NCBI GenBank assembly: GCA_021521415.1
Contig: JAIQDT010003542.1
Span: 232,707-296,706 of the forward strand
DNA: 64,000 bases
Direction: 5' to 3'
From: Bidens hawaiensis
Taxonomy: Eukaryota; Streptophyta; Magnoliopsida; Asterales; Asteraceae
A program made the position numbers and the translations under genes. This document shows positions 12,415-23,326 of the stretch, one piece after another; within the stretch, counting starts at the first letter, position 1; each line of letters begins with the position of its first letter. Below the pieces are notes generated by a model that was given only the letters and a program-made list of their open reading frames with translations, did no database searches and was not told where the DNA came from.

Positions 12415-12702
12415 CAGTTAAAAGGGGTGATGGAATCAGATGCAACTATGACAGACAACAAAATAGCATATAAATTTCAAAAACGGCGGTTTCCCCTTGT
12501 AGTATGTTTCGCAATGACCATAAACAAAAGGCAAGGTCAATCATTATCTAGGGTTGATTTGTACTTGAAAGAAACCGTGTTCTCACATGGGCAACTATAC
12601 GTCTCCCTATATGGACTAAAGATTTTGATTCATGTTAAACAAGATATATTGACTAATACAATCACAAACGCAGTGTTTAGTGAAATTTTTTCTTATTTGT
12701 AA
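12415..12702 (+). pseudogene. Helitron helicase (PIF1-like RepHel), C-terminal remnant
   Basis: About 95 codons from LKGVMESDATM to FSEIFSYL. The stretch FPLVVCFAMTINKRQGQSLS followed by VFSHGQLYVSL is the C-terminal helicase motif region of plant Helitron RepHel proteins (SF1B, PIF1-like), which unwinds DNA during rolling-circle transposition. The usual ALSRV after QLYV is altered to SLYGL. The Rep nuclease and the remaining helicase motifs are absent, so the protein is not functional. It lies just before the Helitron 3' end, as expected. Confidence 0.85.
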
Positions 12703-12858
12703 ATATTTGCTTATTATTTCTTTTTTAATTCCTGTAATTTTAATGTAAATTGTAATTGTATTGACAACATATGATAATTTTATTGTTTGTATTTTTCTTA
12801 ATGTTTAAATATTAAATTTTTCATCAATTACCCGTGTAATACATGAGTCTCAAACTAG

Positions 12859-13183
12859 TATAGAATAATTATGTATGTGTTAAGTAAGGTATGTAAGTAA
12901 GAAAGCATGAAAGTTAGAAAGTATGTATGTATGTGTGTGTGTGTGTGTGGTATGTATGTGTGTATGTATGTATGCATGAAAGGAAGGTAAACAGGTTAGG
13001 TAAGTAATATATCTCCTGATACGTATGTGTACGTATGTAAGTGTATGGTATGTTGCCTGTTAAACTAGAACTCACTCTGTATAACTGAGTTTTAGTATGC
13101 ACCTTGGCAAATAGAATGACACAGCTGGCTTGGGGAGCACACATGGCATTGAAGAATTAAGTCTGGCATCAGTAGAAGGAGTC
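12859..13183 (+). repeat. Gypsy LTR (family T2a), plus orientation, fragment 3
   Basis: It continues the LTR after the Helitron: GTATGTAAGTAAG words, TAAACTAGAACTCACTC (complement of GAGTAAGTTCTAGTTAA at 30,460) and CACATGGCATTGAAGA (matching the block at 30,370-30,400). It stops about 200 bp short of the LTR end and abuts a foldback and copia sequence. Confidence 0.55.
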
Positions 13184-13230
13184 TATCATCTTTATTACGT
13201 TTTCAATTTTAAAACGTAATAAACATGATA
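13184..13230. repeat. Foldback palindrome at an element junction
   Basis: A 19-bp left arm TATCATCTTTATTACGTTT (13,184-13,202) pairs with a right arm at 13,212-13,230 with one mismatch, leaving a 9-bp loop. It lies exactly between the LTR fragment and the copia gag. Confidence 0.8.
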
Positions 13231-14660
13231 GAAGAGAAGCTCAAGAACTCTGAGTTGCTAATCCAAATGGAGTTTCTGAAGAATTGGTATGTACTGGAAA
13301 CATAGTGGGATTTGTGGATAAAATGACCCCTGAAGAAAAATACAAAAAGGTGCCTCCATCTTTTTGTGACAAATATCCACTCAAGGTAGACAAAGAGAGC
13401 ACAAATGAATATCTAAAACAGTTCAAAAGTGTATTTGAAGACAAACAAGAGTTTGTGAAGAAATATGAAGATGTAATTGTAAACAGTGAATGAGAGTTTG
13501 TCATGAAAGAGACTGTTAAGACAGAAAAGAAAGAAGTAAAGCAGACTGAAGTGAGAAAGAAGAAATTGAGTGAATACTCCAGTGAAGAAAGCACCTGTAG
13601 TTGCAGAAGTGACAGATCTTCAGTTGATAAGAAGAGAAATAAGAAGGCTTCAAAGAAATAGAACAGAGAACAAGTGCCAAGGCTACCAAAAACAACTCCT
13701 AAACTTTAGAAGCAATATGAGAGGATGAAGAGAGAACACAAGGTGTTTGATTTATGTGAAAGACCTCAACCCAAGAACAAGAATGATAAATTAGAGAGTT
13801 ACACATATGATCAACATCCTCCCATTTATCCAGTGTTCTCCAACCATGAACTGTTTGATATGGGGATGTTGAATATGTACCAATGAGAAGGTATGTAGCT
13901 GATCAAGTAGCAAGTTCCTCAAGCTCTCCAACCAAACTGAAGAAGATCACATTTGTCCAGGAAAAGTATCCTCAAACACCTAATGCAAGCAAGCCAATCA
14001 AGATGGACTTCACCAATTCCTTATGCCTTAAAACCTCTCTAGGTTTTGACTTCCTAAAGCCCAGTGACAGAATCAAGGACAAGCAACTGCTTGAAGACAT
14101 AGGAAGTTTTTCAAGAGTATGGTGCAAGAAGTGTGATGCTTATGGACATCACACTGATTCATTTTGGGTTGTTGAAGAGACATTTAAAGTTTTTGACATT
14201 GTCAGTGGATTTGATATGAAAGGATACAAAGAAATGTATGAGAAATATTTGAATGGAGAAAGGAGTTCTTCTAATGATGAGGATCATAGGTTGACCTTGG
14301 AAAAGAGGCTAAAGTTTGTTTTGAAAATCAATGAAGATACAAAGATATCAGACAAGCCTGTCAAGGGCAGAAGGTCAAATGAAAAGAGAAAATAAAAAAT
14401 GAGACCTGGAGTCCTAAATGGAGATGAAAAATTTCTCCTTAAACAAGGTTATGAACCAAGAGGTTACCAATGGAAGACCAAGCAAGAGATAAACAACTGG
14501 AAAGACACTGTGCTTGACAAAATTGAAGAGAGTATCAAGTCACCAGTTGAATATGATTATGATTCAGATGAATCATGTGAAACAGTTTATGAAGATCTAG
14601 TTCCAACTCCTGTTGAAGTTCAAAATGACTCTGACTTACAAACTGATCCGGTTTGTAGCT
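13231..14660 (+). pseudogene. SIRE-like copia gag, broken
   Basis: Lysine/glutamate-rich gag fragments (MTPEEKYKKVPPSFCDKY, then KRNKKASKK) are spread over several frames with stops at 13,491, 13,659 and 14,393. A later open stretch (13,883-14,395) holds a zinc-knuckle-like WCKKCDAYGHHTDSFW: Cys, Cys and His are in place but the fourth ligand is Phe, so the knuckle is damaged. It normally packages element RNA in cytoplasmic particles. No 5' LTR or primer binding site is seen upstream; the copy starts abruptly at the foldback. Assignment rests on position before a copia protease. Confidence 0.7.
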
Positions 14661-16125
14661 CAGACTGTAACCGATCTTTCTATGTGTGTATATGCAGGAA
14701 CAGTCCTTGGATGGAAATGATATATGGTACATGGATAGTGGATGTTCCAGGCATATGACTTGTGACAGGGAAGCACTTATTAATTATGAAAGAAAGTTTG
14801 AAGGACCTGTTGCATTTGGGAGTGATAAGAATGGAGGAAATATTGTTGGAAGAGGCACTCTTACAAAGGGCAAAGTATCTTTTGAGAATCTGCTGCATGT
14901 TGAAGGACTACAATATAATTTACTCAGCATTTCTCAAGTGTGTGACAAAGGATACAATGTTGCCTTCAATGATGAACATTGCCTAATCCTCATGCCAGAA
15001 TTTGTCATTCCACCAGAAATGATCATGATGATGGCTCCAAGGAATGGGAACCTCTATGAGCTGAGAATGAAGAATGCAATCTCTAGAGGTGGTTCATGCT
15101 TTGTCTCTAAGGCTACTGAAAATGAAACCAGACTATGGCACAGAAAGATGTGTCATGTTAATCTCAAAAACATGAACAAACTGGTAAAAGGTGAGCATGT
15201 TGTGGGACTTCCTACCAGAGAGTTCAAATTAGAAGAAAAGTGCTCCTCATGTCTCAAAGGAAAGCAACACAAGTCCTCACATAAGAGCAAAATGATAACT
15301 TCATTTGATGAGGTGTTGGAATTACTTCACATGGATATGTTTGGTCCTGTAAGTGTTCCAAGCATTGGAAAGAAGAGATTCTGCCTGGCTATAACGGATG
15401 ATTTTCAAGGTTTACATGGGTCTTCTTCATGGGAAGCAAGGATGAAACTCCAGAGCTAATCAAGACTTATGTATTGAAGATGGAGAATCAACTTGAGAAA
15501 AGGGTGAAAGTTATTAGAAGTGACAATGGAACAGAGTTCAAGAATGGATTGATGGAAGAATTCTGCACTTCTAAAGGGATCTTTCAACAGTACAGTGCTC
15601 CAAGAACTCCTGAGCAGAATTTTGTTGCAGAGAGAAGAAATAGAACATTGATTGAAGCTGTGAACCATGATAGCTAATGCAAACTTACTAGTGACTTTCT
15701 GGGCGTAAGCTATCAACACTACATGCTATGTGCAAAACAGGGTTCTTTTGAACAAAACTCACAACAAGACTCCATATGTGATTATCTTCAAAAGAAAACC
15801 TTATGTGAAGTTCTTGAAGCCTTTTAGTTGTAAATGTTAACTATTGAACACAAGGGATTATCTAAACAAGTTTCAGTCCAAATATCTGGAATGTTTCTTT
15901 GTGGGATATTCAACTAAATCAAAGGCTTATAGAGTGTATGTTAAAGAGCACATGATGGTCATTGAGTCCTCAGACATAATCTTCAATGAAAATCACTTTA
16001 ACAATATAGAAGGACCAAAATGGCTGTTTGATCTTGAAAAGATGATTAAGTCATTCAAAATCTACAATGAAGACATGGATGACAGCATGTTTAGAACAAG
16101 TATTGACGATAAAGGAAAGCATTAA
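14661..16125 (+). pseudogene. SIRE-like copia protease and integrase, broken
   Basis: The protease is marked by IWYMDSGCSRHMT (catalytic DSG) near 14,725. It is followed by the GAG-pre-integrase segment LWHRKMCH to KCSSCLKGKQH (about 15,135-15,265) and the integrase core with LHMDMFGP, AITDD, RSDNGTEF and PEQNFVAERRNRTL, giving the D, D and E positions. The frame shifts near 15,405, and stops follow at 15,675 and 15,826. A long ORF from 14,686 to 15,459 is the best preserved part. It would cut the polyprotein and insert the cDNA, but is inactive here. Confidence 0.88.
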
Positions 16126-18158
16126 CAGATTGATCTGGACAAGCTGTGGTCATCTGTTGCAACTGAAGAGAAAGGATTCATCTTTGAAAGAAGCATCCAA
16201 AGACCAAATGAAATGGAGATCAATAATCAAGAAACTGCAGTTGAAGTATCACATGAAGGCCCAAGTGACATGGAAAGTGAACCAGTGCAGAGTCAGCAAC
16301 ATGGTCAACCTGAAGAGACAAACAGATTTGAAGACAGATTCCAGTCATTGTTTGTTTCTCTTCAGATTGGAACTAATGAAGCATCCACATCTGTAGATAC
16401 TCTAAACCATGTAACGACTGAATTTGAAGAAGTACCTCAGTATGAAACTGCTGATGTTGATATGACAAATCTTGAATCAGAAGTAACAACACATCAGATT
16501 GTTCAGACTACCTCTACTGAAAGAAATCATCCTGCTGAGAACATTATTGGTGACTTGCATGAAAGAGTTACAAGAATCTCTTCTGAAAAGGCAAACATCT
16601 GCCTCTATACCTATTTTCTATCCCAAGTTAAACCAAAGAACATCAACCAAGCTTTAAAAGACAACAGCTGGGTAGAAGCCATGCAGGAGGAGTTGGCTTA
16701 ATTCAGAGACTTACATGTTTGGGATCTGGTGGACAAACCCAGAGGAAAGTATGCAATTGGCACCATGTGGGTTTTCAGGAACAAAAAGGATGAAAGAGGT
16801 TTAATCATCAAGAACAAAGCAAGGCTGGTGGCTCTAGGGTGCTTACAAGAAAAAAGATTGGACTTTGATGAAGTCTTTGCCCCTGTTGCAAGACTAGAGG
16901 CCATCAGAATCTTCCTAGCATATGCAGCATCCATGAACATCAAAGTCTACCAATTGGATGTCAAATCTGCCTTTTTGAATGGGAAGATTGATGAAGAAGT
17001 TTATGTAACTCAGCCACCTAGATTTGAAGATCCAATCCATCCAAACAAGGTGTACAAGCTGAGTAAAGCATTGTATGGATTACATCAAGCTCCTAGAGCT
17101 TGGTATGATGAGCTGTCAAACCATCTATTGGATAATGGCTTCTGCCGTGGAGCCATTGACAAGACTCTGTTTCTAAGAAATGGAAAAAAGATCTACTGCT
17201 GGTACAAGTGTATGTTGATGACATCATATTTGGTTCAACAAATGAACAGATGTGTAAAGACTTTGAACAAGTGATGAAGTTAAAATACAAAATGAGTTCT
17301 ATGGGAGAAATGAACTTCTTCCTTGGACTACAAGTACAACAGAAGGCAGATTGTATCTTCATAAATCAATCAAAGTATGTTCAAGAAATATTCATCAAAT
17401 TCAAGTGCCAGGATTACAAGACAGTGTCCACACCAATGGACACACATGAGAAGATGGTACCTGATGAAAAGGGGGAGCCAGTGGACCAGCATGAGTATAG
17501 GGCCAAGATAGGATCACTGATGTATCTGACAGCATCTAAGCCAGATATTATGTTTGCTGTGTGTGTTTGTGCAAGATTTCAAGCTAATCCCAAGGTCTCC
17601 CACATGTTGGAAGTGAAGAGAATTTTCAGATATCTTAAAGGAAAACTTGATTTAGGAATTTGGTACCCAAAGAACCCCTCTTTTGACTTGATGGCCTATA
17701 CAGATAGTGACTATGATGGTTGCAACATGAGTAGGAAGTCAACTTCAGGCTGCCAGTTTCTTGGAAACATGCTGGTATCTTGGCAATGCAAGAAGCAGAA
17801 TACAATGTTCATCTCAACTGATGAAGCTGAGTACATTGCTGCATCTGCTTGCTATGCACAGGTTCTATGGATCCAAAATTAACTTCTGGATTGTGGTCTG
17901 AATTTCTTACTCACTCCTATTTTGATTGATAATACTGCTGCTATGTTAATTGTCAAAAATCCTGTTCATCACTCTAAGACTAAGCACATTGATATTAGGC
18001 ATCACTTTATTAGGGACTGTAGCGAAAAAGGCTTAAAAGAAATGAAAAGGGTAGATACATCTGATAATTTGGCTGACCTGTTCACCAAACCTTTAGATAA
18101 AACCATGTTTCATTTTCTGATAAAATGCCTAGGTATGATAAATGCTGATGAAATCTGA
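16126..18158 (+). pseudogene. SIRE-like copia reverse transcriptase and RNase H, broken
   Basis: After an acidic linker (16,213-16,700), RT begins with WVEAMQEELA and a stop at 16,699. It continues with [35 protein letters not shown] and [15 protein letters not shown], then a one-base frameshift near 17,200, YVDDIIFGS and MNFFLGLQVQQ. RNase H includes AYTDSDYDG, STDEAEYIAA and IDNTAAMLIVKNPVHHSKTK, ending at 18,158. There is a further stop at 17,881. The block after integrase and the [11 protein letters not shown] style fit the SIRE/Maximus lineage of copia. The large downstream ORF supports this. Confidence 0.9.
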
Positions 18159-20720
18159 TTGATGATGTGTGCTTAAGTGAGTGCTTACTGACTATATATA
18201 CTACTCACTGTGATTGATTGCATGATTTGTTGCTATGTGCTTAACTGACCATTTTGATTGAATGAATCATGCTTGGTGAATTATTTGTGTGAAATATAAC
18301 TTGTATTCGATGTTCATGTCTCTTGTACTTAAATATGTGCATACTCGATATATTCTGTGTGATTTAAGTATTTCGAGCATGGATCTGTGCTTGATAATGC
18401 TTTTATTGCTCCTCGAGCACAACAATGTTACTTAAAGACTTGTCTAAGTATTTCGAGCACAGGTGACATGTTTCTGCTATTCGAGCATGGACATATGTAT
18501 TGAAAAACCTTTCTAAGTATTTCGAGCACATGTCTGTTGCTCGAGCACAATGATTAAGTCTTGAACTTTCATAAAGTTTTCGAGCACATGCATTGAAATG
18601 ATAGATCCTAAATTTGCTCGAATAGGATTCTTGTGGGCTCGAGTGAAAGAACAGTCAAGACTGTATGAGTTTGCTGATTGTGTGAATCTTAAGTGTTGTT
18701 TGTGAGTTATGTGCGCTTGAATGACAAACTGTTTTCAAAATCAGGTGCAACTTGAATTTCTCAAAGAAAGTGATTTTTGAAACATCAAATAATTTTTGAC
18801 TAAGCAAACAGTCTTCGGTGAACTCATAAGAGAAATGATTAGATCATTCAGTTACAAGCTTTGAAGAAGCTTAAAATGATTTTCTATATGGAAATGCTAT
18901 CCAACCTTATGGGAAATGATAGTACATTGCTTAATCTCCTAATACATAGATTATAGGCTTAAAAGGTTTTTGTTCAGTCATTGACAATTTGTATGGTATC
19001 TTCTCATGAGTGTAATTGTCTATGTGATACAAATATAATGATCATGCTAAGCCAGATGTGGTGATACATTTGAAGATTAAGGTATGCTCACTAACACATC
19101 TCTCTAGATGATGGGCAGAAAGGTAATTATCCAGTCATACACAAGCCTGTTGGTGTTTTGGTCAACCCAAAAAATTATTTTTAAGTCTGAGCAGAAATAG
19201 ACAGATCAATATATATATATACTAGCGTATACAAAAAAAGGGGATATTTCAAGTATAGTATTTCAAATATAATATATATTAAATAAATTAAGACTTAAAG
19301 GGGCTCCAAGGGAACTACAGAGGTGGGGCATAGAAATAAGTCATAAACACCCTGAATGTAAGACATGTAAGTCCGGATGGCAAGTAAGTCCAATGTTCAA
19401 CCTTGAAGTCTGATATTTATATAAATCTTCTCAAATTCTAAAACCATTTTGACCAAGGCATTAGAGGGTTGAAGTCAAATTGGGGTGACTTGTAGAAAGC
19501 TAAATAAGCCTTGAGAAGAGATTAGGGACAACCTGAAGTCCAAAGTGTTGACCATTCCATCCTTATGCCTTAATTGAATCTTAAATATATCATAGAAAGC
19601 TATGATAATCATGCTAAGTGCTAATACCTAATGTCAACCTGACTTAGATCATAATAAGGTCGACCATGAAGTGTTGTGATCGTTATTGAACAATATAATC
19701 CCATGTTGAGATCTTTCTATAAAACTGTTTTAAAGTGACCTATCAACTGAATTTTGATCTCATATTCACCTTAAACTTAAGCTTGAGTCTGAAAAATGTT
19801 TTCCATGATAAATATAAGTGATTTAAGCAAAGTTTTTGTGTGAACATGTCCAAGGTGTTGGAAAAAGGTTTTTGTGATTCAAATCTAAGTTCTGAAATGG
19901 TTGAAGTGTTTTCGAGCATGATACTATGCTTAACACTATTTCTGTTACTCATCGAGCACACTGATGTGATGTGTAATTGGATTTAAGTGGTTCGAGCATA
20001 GATCATGCCCTTCGAGCACAAAGAAATGTATTCTAGGTCATTCAAGCACAGATTCACTTACTGAAATAAGATTTTGCATTGCGAGCACATGTTTTGACAT
20101 GATAAATCTCTTAAGTGGTTTCGAGCATGTATGTCTTTATGATCACATGTTTTGACATGGTAAATCTCTTAAGTGTTTTCGAGCATGTATGTACTTCACG
20201 AGCACATGTCCTGACATGATGGATTTCCCTCATGTGTTGTCAAGCATGCATATACTCTACGAGCATAGGTGTTCACAGGATTATCTGTTAAGTATATTCG
20301 AGTAGAATTGAGCTTGAATGCATTGAGTGTGTTTCGAGTATGCATGATCGAATGAATTTTGCTTTTAAGTACCTTCGAGCATGCTACATATCACGAGCAT
20401 GCTAGTATGAATTACATTGAATTTGAACACTCTCGAGTATGACCCAACACTCGAGCATGTGTGATGGTTCATTTTAATTAGAATTTGGCTAAGGTATCGA
20501 GCACGAGTATATTCGAGCAAACTAACTTGAGTACACTGGTCTTCGAGCAACTCACATGAAGATTAAGTACGTCGAGCATTAATTGGGATAAATTTTCGAG
20601 TACAGTGGGAGACAACTGTCTATTTGGCTGTATGCTCGAGCAAGGGTGGTACATTTAATTTGAATTAAATGACAACTGTAGTGCACTAGACGACAAATCA
20701 AGACTGTACTGACCAAACGT
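18159..20720 (+). repeat. Non-coding spacer rich in CGAGCA motifs
   Basis: About 30 occurrences of TCGAGCAC, TCGAGCATG or close variants cluster at 18,370-18,640 and 19,910-20,640, often 20-60 bp apart. One 58-bp block (TGACATGATAAATCTCTTAA plus CGAGCATGTATGT) is directly repeated near 20,095 and 20,155. The motif returns at 23,400-23,580 beyond the second ORF. No coding potential. It lies between pol and the second ORF of the SIRE-like element. Confidence 0.6.
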
Positions 20721-21082
20721 TAGGTATAAAAGGGGGACTTAAAAACTTTTTCACCTATTTCATCTCCCTCTTTCAACCTACTCAGAAAACCCTCTTGCTC
20801 GTGCAACCTCTGATCACTCAGACTTTCTATTTGTGCTCCATACTTCTTCGAACATAGCCATTAGCTATGTTTCGACCTTGGTAAGATATCGATTATCATT
20901 ATCATATCCCCAAGTTTCGAAATTAGGGTTTCTATTGAATGTTTACTAATGACTTATTTGTTTTGTGCAAGTTCGCAAACTACTACGGAACAGGTTACTG
21001 AAGACGCTATTCTTCTTTAACTACTCACCGCTATCAATTGTGCATTTTTGGGTACTGATTAATTTCTTATTTTGCAGATCTG
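20721..21082 (+). promoter_or_regulatory. Core promoter-like region with TATA box
   Basis: TATAAAAG at 20,726-20,733 in a GGTATAAAAGGGGGAC context is followed by pyrimidine-rich DNA (CATCTCCCTCTTTCAACC) and a leader of about 350 bp with intron-like signals (GGTAAGATATCG near 20,880 and TTTTGCAG just before 21,078) ahead of the ATG at 21,083. It could be the promoter of the second ORF or the remains of an LTR promoter. No primer binding site is seen. Confidence 0.4.
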
Positions 21083-21768
21083 ATGGCGATGAAGTTCCAA
21101 TCTAGGCACAATATGTGCGCTCTGTTGGAAGTAAATGATGACAATAGGGATTTGGAGTTAATTATCAATTTCCTCAACAACTCCAACTTGCGAGTAGCAT
21201 TGACAGAGAGCCTAATCATATACAGGATTCACATCACAGATTTCTAGAGTTCTGGTACTTTTGTTAATGATATCAATGGGAAGAGAATAGAAGCCTCTGT
21301 CTTAAATCAAGATATTGAAGTCACTGAAGCGTCAATTAGAGAGGCACTACAATTAAATGACAATCATGAGGACAATTTCAGAAAGGAAGCTTTTCACTGA
21401 TCTACAGATTCCTAATACATCATGTTATTCAATCCCTATCCCTGAGAAGAGGAACCTGGACCTTATTAAGCAGAGAACTTGCAACAATGACATTGGCTAT
21501 CCTATATCAGCAACCATTCAACTTTTCAAGACTTATTTTTAATGGTTTGGTATCCAATGTTGAAAAGGGGGTCAATCAGAGATTTCTTATGTACCCAACA
21601 TTCCTCCAGATCCTCATCAACAGTTCTCTACAGAACCTACAATTGACTAGAGAAGTTTTAAGACTATAGGACCCGAATATCTGTCAGCGGACGAAGGATG
21701 CAAGGAGCAAGTTCAATGAAAATGTAGAATGGGATGTTCTCCGTTGGTTACTTTTCCCTGCATTAGGA
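21083..21768 (+). pseudogene. Envelope-like second ORF of SIRE-type element, N-terminal part, broken
   Basis: The start MAMKFQSRHNMCALLEVNDD follows the TATA region. Further on, FLNNSNLRVALTESLIIYRI, NGKRIEASVL and VTEASIREALQLNDNHE are the kind of sequence found in the large ORF beside SIRE-type copia pol in composite plants. The first in-frame stop is TAG at 21,245. Several frame changes follow (fragments TIQLFKTYF, MYPTFLQILIN, IGPEYLS). The function of this family is not established; SIRE second ORFs have been called envelope-like because of their position. Assignment comes from pattern memory and context, not a search. Confidence 0.55.
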
Positions 21769-22713
21769 GTGATTGATGTACCTCTCACTCCTGGACACAG
21801 TGACGATGATGAAGATGAAAGTGAAGGTAGTGAAGATGTAGATGGACATGATGAAGGTAATAATTATGATGATGATCAGGATGATGGAAATGATGGTGCA
21901 AATAATGAGCAAATAATTGTACCAATTGCAAATGAGGCTCCAATTGTTGAGGGTATGGGACATAATGATGAAGTGAATGAGCCGGTTGGCCATGAAGTTG
22001 TTGAGTTTGCAGGCCCTGCCGAAGATGCTACTAATCCGGTTGATGAACCTGTTCATGACGATGTTCCCCCATCTCCCGCCACCACAGAGCTAATATACTC
22101 CAATCCTGAACCAGTACAAGACACATCATTTCCAACACCACCAATTTCACCCATTCATGAACAACTTACTCACTCACCACCCATATCACCACCTGATCAA
22201 ACTCTTCAACAAACACTTGTTCTTACACCACCAACCTCCCCTGCTCATGAACCTATTGAAGATACACATGTCTCTTACAATGTGCCATCACCTGAATCTT
22301 ATTCCCCAGAACCCCTGTCTGAACCAGACTTTCCATCCACACAGGAGACACCAGATTCAAGCCCAAATGTCTATACACTGATAAATGAGAATGCTGAGTT
22401 GGAGCTTGAGAATGTAATGTTGAAAGAAAGAAATGCCTTTCTCGAGCAGAAAAACATGGCCCTTAAGCAGGCTCTGCAGCAAGCCTTAATCTGGATAGAG
22501 CAGGCTGAGGTTGAGAAGATCTTAGATGCACCAAAACAGGAGGGAGAATATAACTCAAGAAGCAGAATTGCTATAAGGTCAGAGATTGTGAGGCCTGAAC
22601 CTTTAAAGAACTTGAACTTACCCACACATCTTTACTTTGACAGAAGATCAAAGACATTGAGAGTGGTGACTGAAGACAATGAAGAGAGCTTAATAATCTT
22701 CAGAGACGCTTGA
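21769..22713 (+). CDS. Central part of the envelope-like ORF, 314 codons open
   Basis: A continuous frame runs from an ATG at 21,769 to a TGA at 22,711. Residues 9-45 are strongly acidic (DDDEDESEGSEDVDGHDEGN). Residues 85-205 are proline/serine/threonine-rich with repeated PPISP and PPTSP. Residues 206-250 form a likely leucine-heptad coiled coil (ENAELELENVMLKERNAFLE). The last 60 residues are basic then mixed (PTHLYFDRRSKTLRVV). No signal peptide or membrane span is seen in this part. It is probably an internal piece of the broken ORF that began at 21,083, so the ATG may not be a real start. Confidence 0.5.
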   Translation: MIDVPLTPGHSDDDEDESEGSEDVDGHDEGNNYDDDQDDGNDGANNEQIIVPIANEAPIVEGMGHNDEVNEPVGHEVVEFAGPAEDATNPVDEPVHDDVPPSPATTELIYSNPEPVQDTSFPTPPISPIHEQLTHSPPISPPDQTLQQTLVLTPPTSPAHEPIEDTHVSYNVPSPESYSPEPLSEPDFPSTQETPDSSPNVYTLINENAELELENVMLKERNAFLEQKNMALKQALQQALIWIEQAEVEKILDAPKQEGEYNSRSRIAIRSEIVRPEPLKNLNLPTHLYFDRRSKTLRVVTEDNEESLIIFRDA

Positions 22714-23326
22714 GAAATTTTTCAAAGGAACAACTACATAGAATGGCTTAGCTGGGCCTTCATGACAATCAACAGAGAAGTCAATCTATAGGTCAACAGA
22801 GGAATGATCTCTCAAAGTTTTTAAAAGAACAATCTGAGAAGGGATTCCCATTTCTCAAGCAAAGAAGGAGAGAAGCGCGCAGTGAAGCTGAAAGAGAAAG
22901 GAGAAGAAAAAGAATCAATGAAGTTCACACTTTAGAACTCCCACTGTGGGATTCCAAGAAAGCAAAACTCATCAGGCAAGCAGCTCAAGTGGAAAAGGGA
23001 AAACTTTGAAGGAGTGCTTGGCCATGAGAAGGGAGATGATGGAGCCAAACTCACAGGTCCAACAAAACAGTAGAATAGCTCATCTCACCTACAACCGGAA
23101 CAATGATTCTGTTTCACTAAGAAATGCAGCAGGAGGAACTATTGCAGTGGTTAAGTATGATGAAGATCTACACTTCATACACATCCAAGATTTAAAAGAC
23201 ATTATCAATGCACAGTTCCCTCTTGATTCTGAAGATGGAGTTGAGCTGGAGATTTTCAAACAAAAGGTTGTCTTAGTAAAACTCAAAAAAGAGAAAGATG
23301 TTAAAAGGAGCCTAGGGAGAAGATAG
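22714..23326 (+). pseudogene. Envelope-like ORF, C-terminal part, broken
   Basis: Frame +1 relative to the preceding part reads a basic helical stretch (RRREARSEAERERRRKRINE, about 22,865-22,920). Then 22,946-23,326 is open and ends KKEKDVKRSLGRR. Within it lie LTYNRNNDSVSLRNAAGG and a hydrophobic-charged domain around FIHIQDLKDIINAQFPLDSE. Stops interrupt the join. Function unknown. Confidence 0.45.

Larger units (their letters stand above)
10108..12858 (+). mobile_element. Helitron with gene fragment and helicase remnant
   Basis: The 5' end is TCTACTATTCTAATAAAAG. The 3' end has the hairpin ACCCGTGTAATACATGAG followed by CAAACTAG, that is the CTAG terminus. It lies between A (10,107) and T (12,859), the Helitron target. 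Removing it joins two pieces that align with the intact LTR near 30,610-30,650, which fixes both borders. Only the last part of RepHel remains, so it is non-autonomous. The interior carries a spliced gene fragment (10,289-10,576) and a MITE (11,261-11,425). The rest is intron-like AT-rich DNA. Confidence 0.85.

Noticed and set aside
12914..13144. Minus frame rich in HTYHTHT
   Set aside because: Comes from GTATGTATGT/GTGTGT repeats in an LTR fragment.
13184..13230. microRNA precursor hairpin
   Set aside because: Arms are only 19 bp with a 9-bp loop and lie at a transposon junction. Typical plant precursors are longer.
21769..22713. Host transcription factor with a leucine zipper
   Set aside because: It lacks an adjacent basic DNA-binding region in the right register. 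Upstream and downstream frames continue the same retroelement second ORF.
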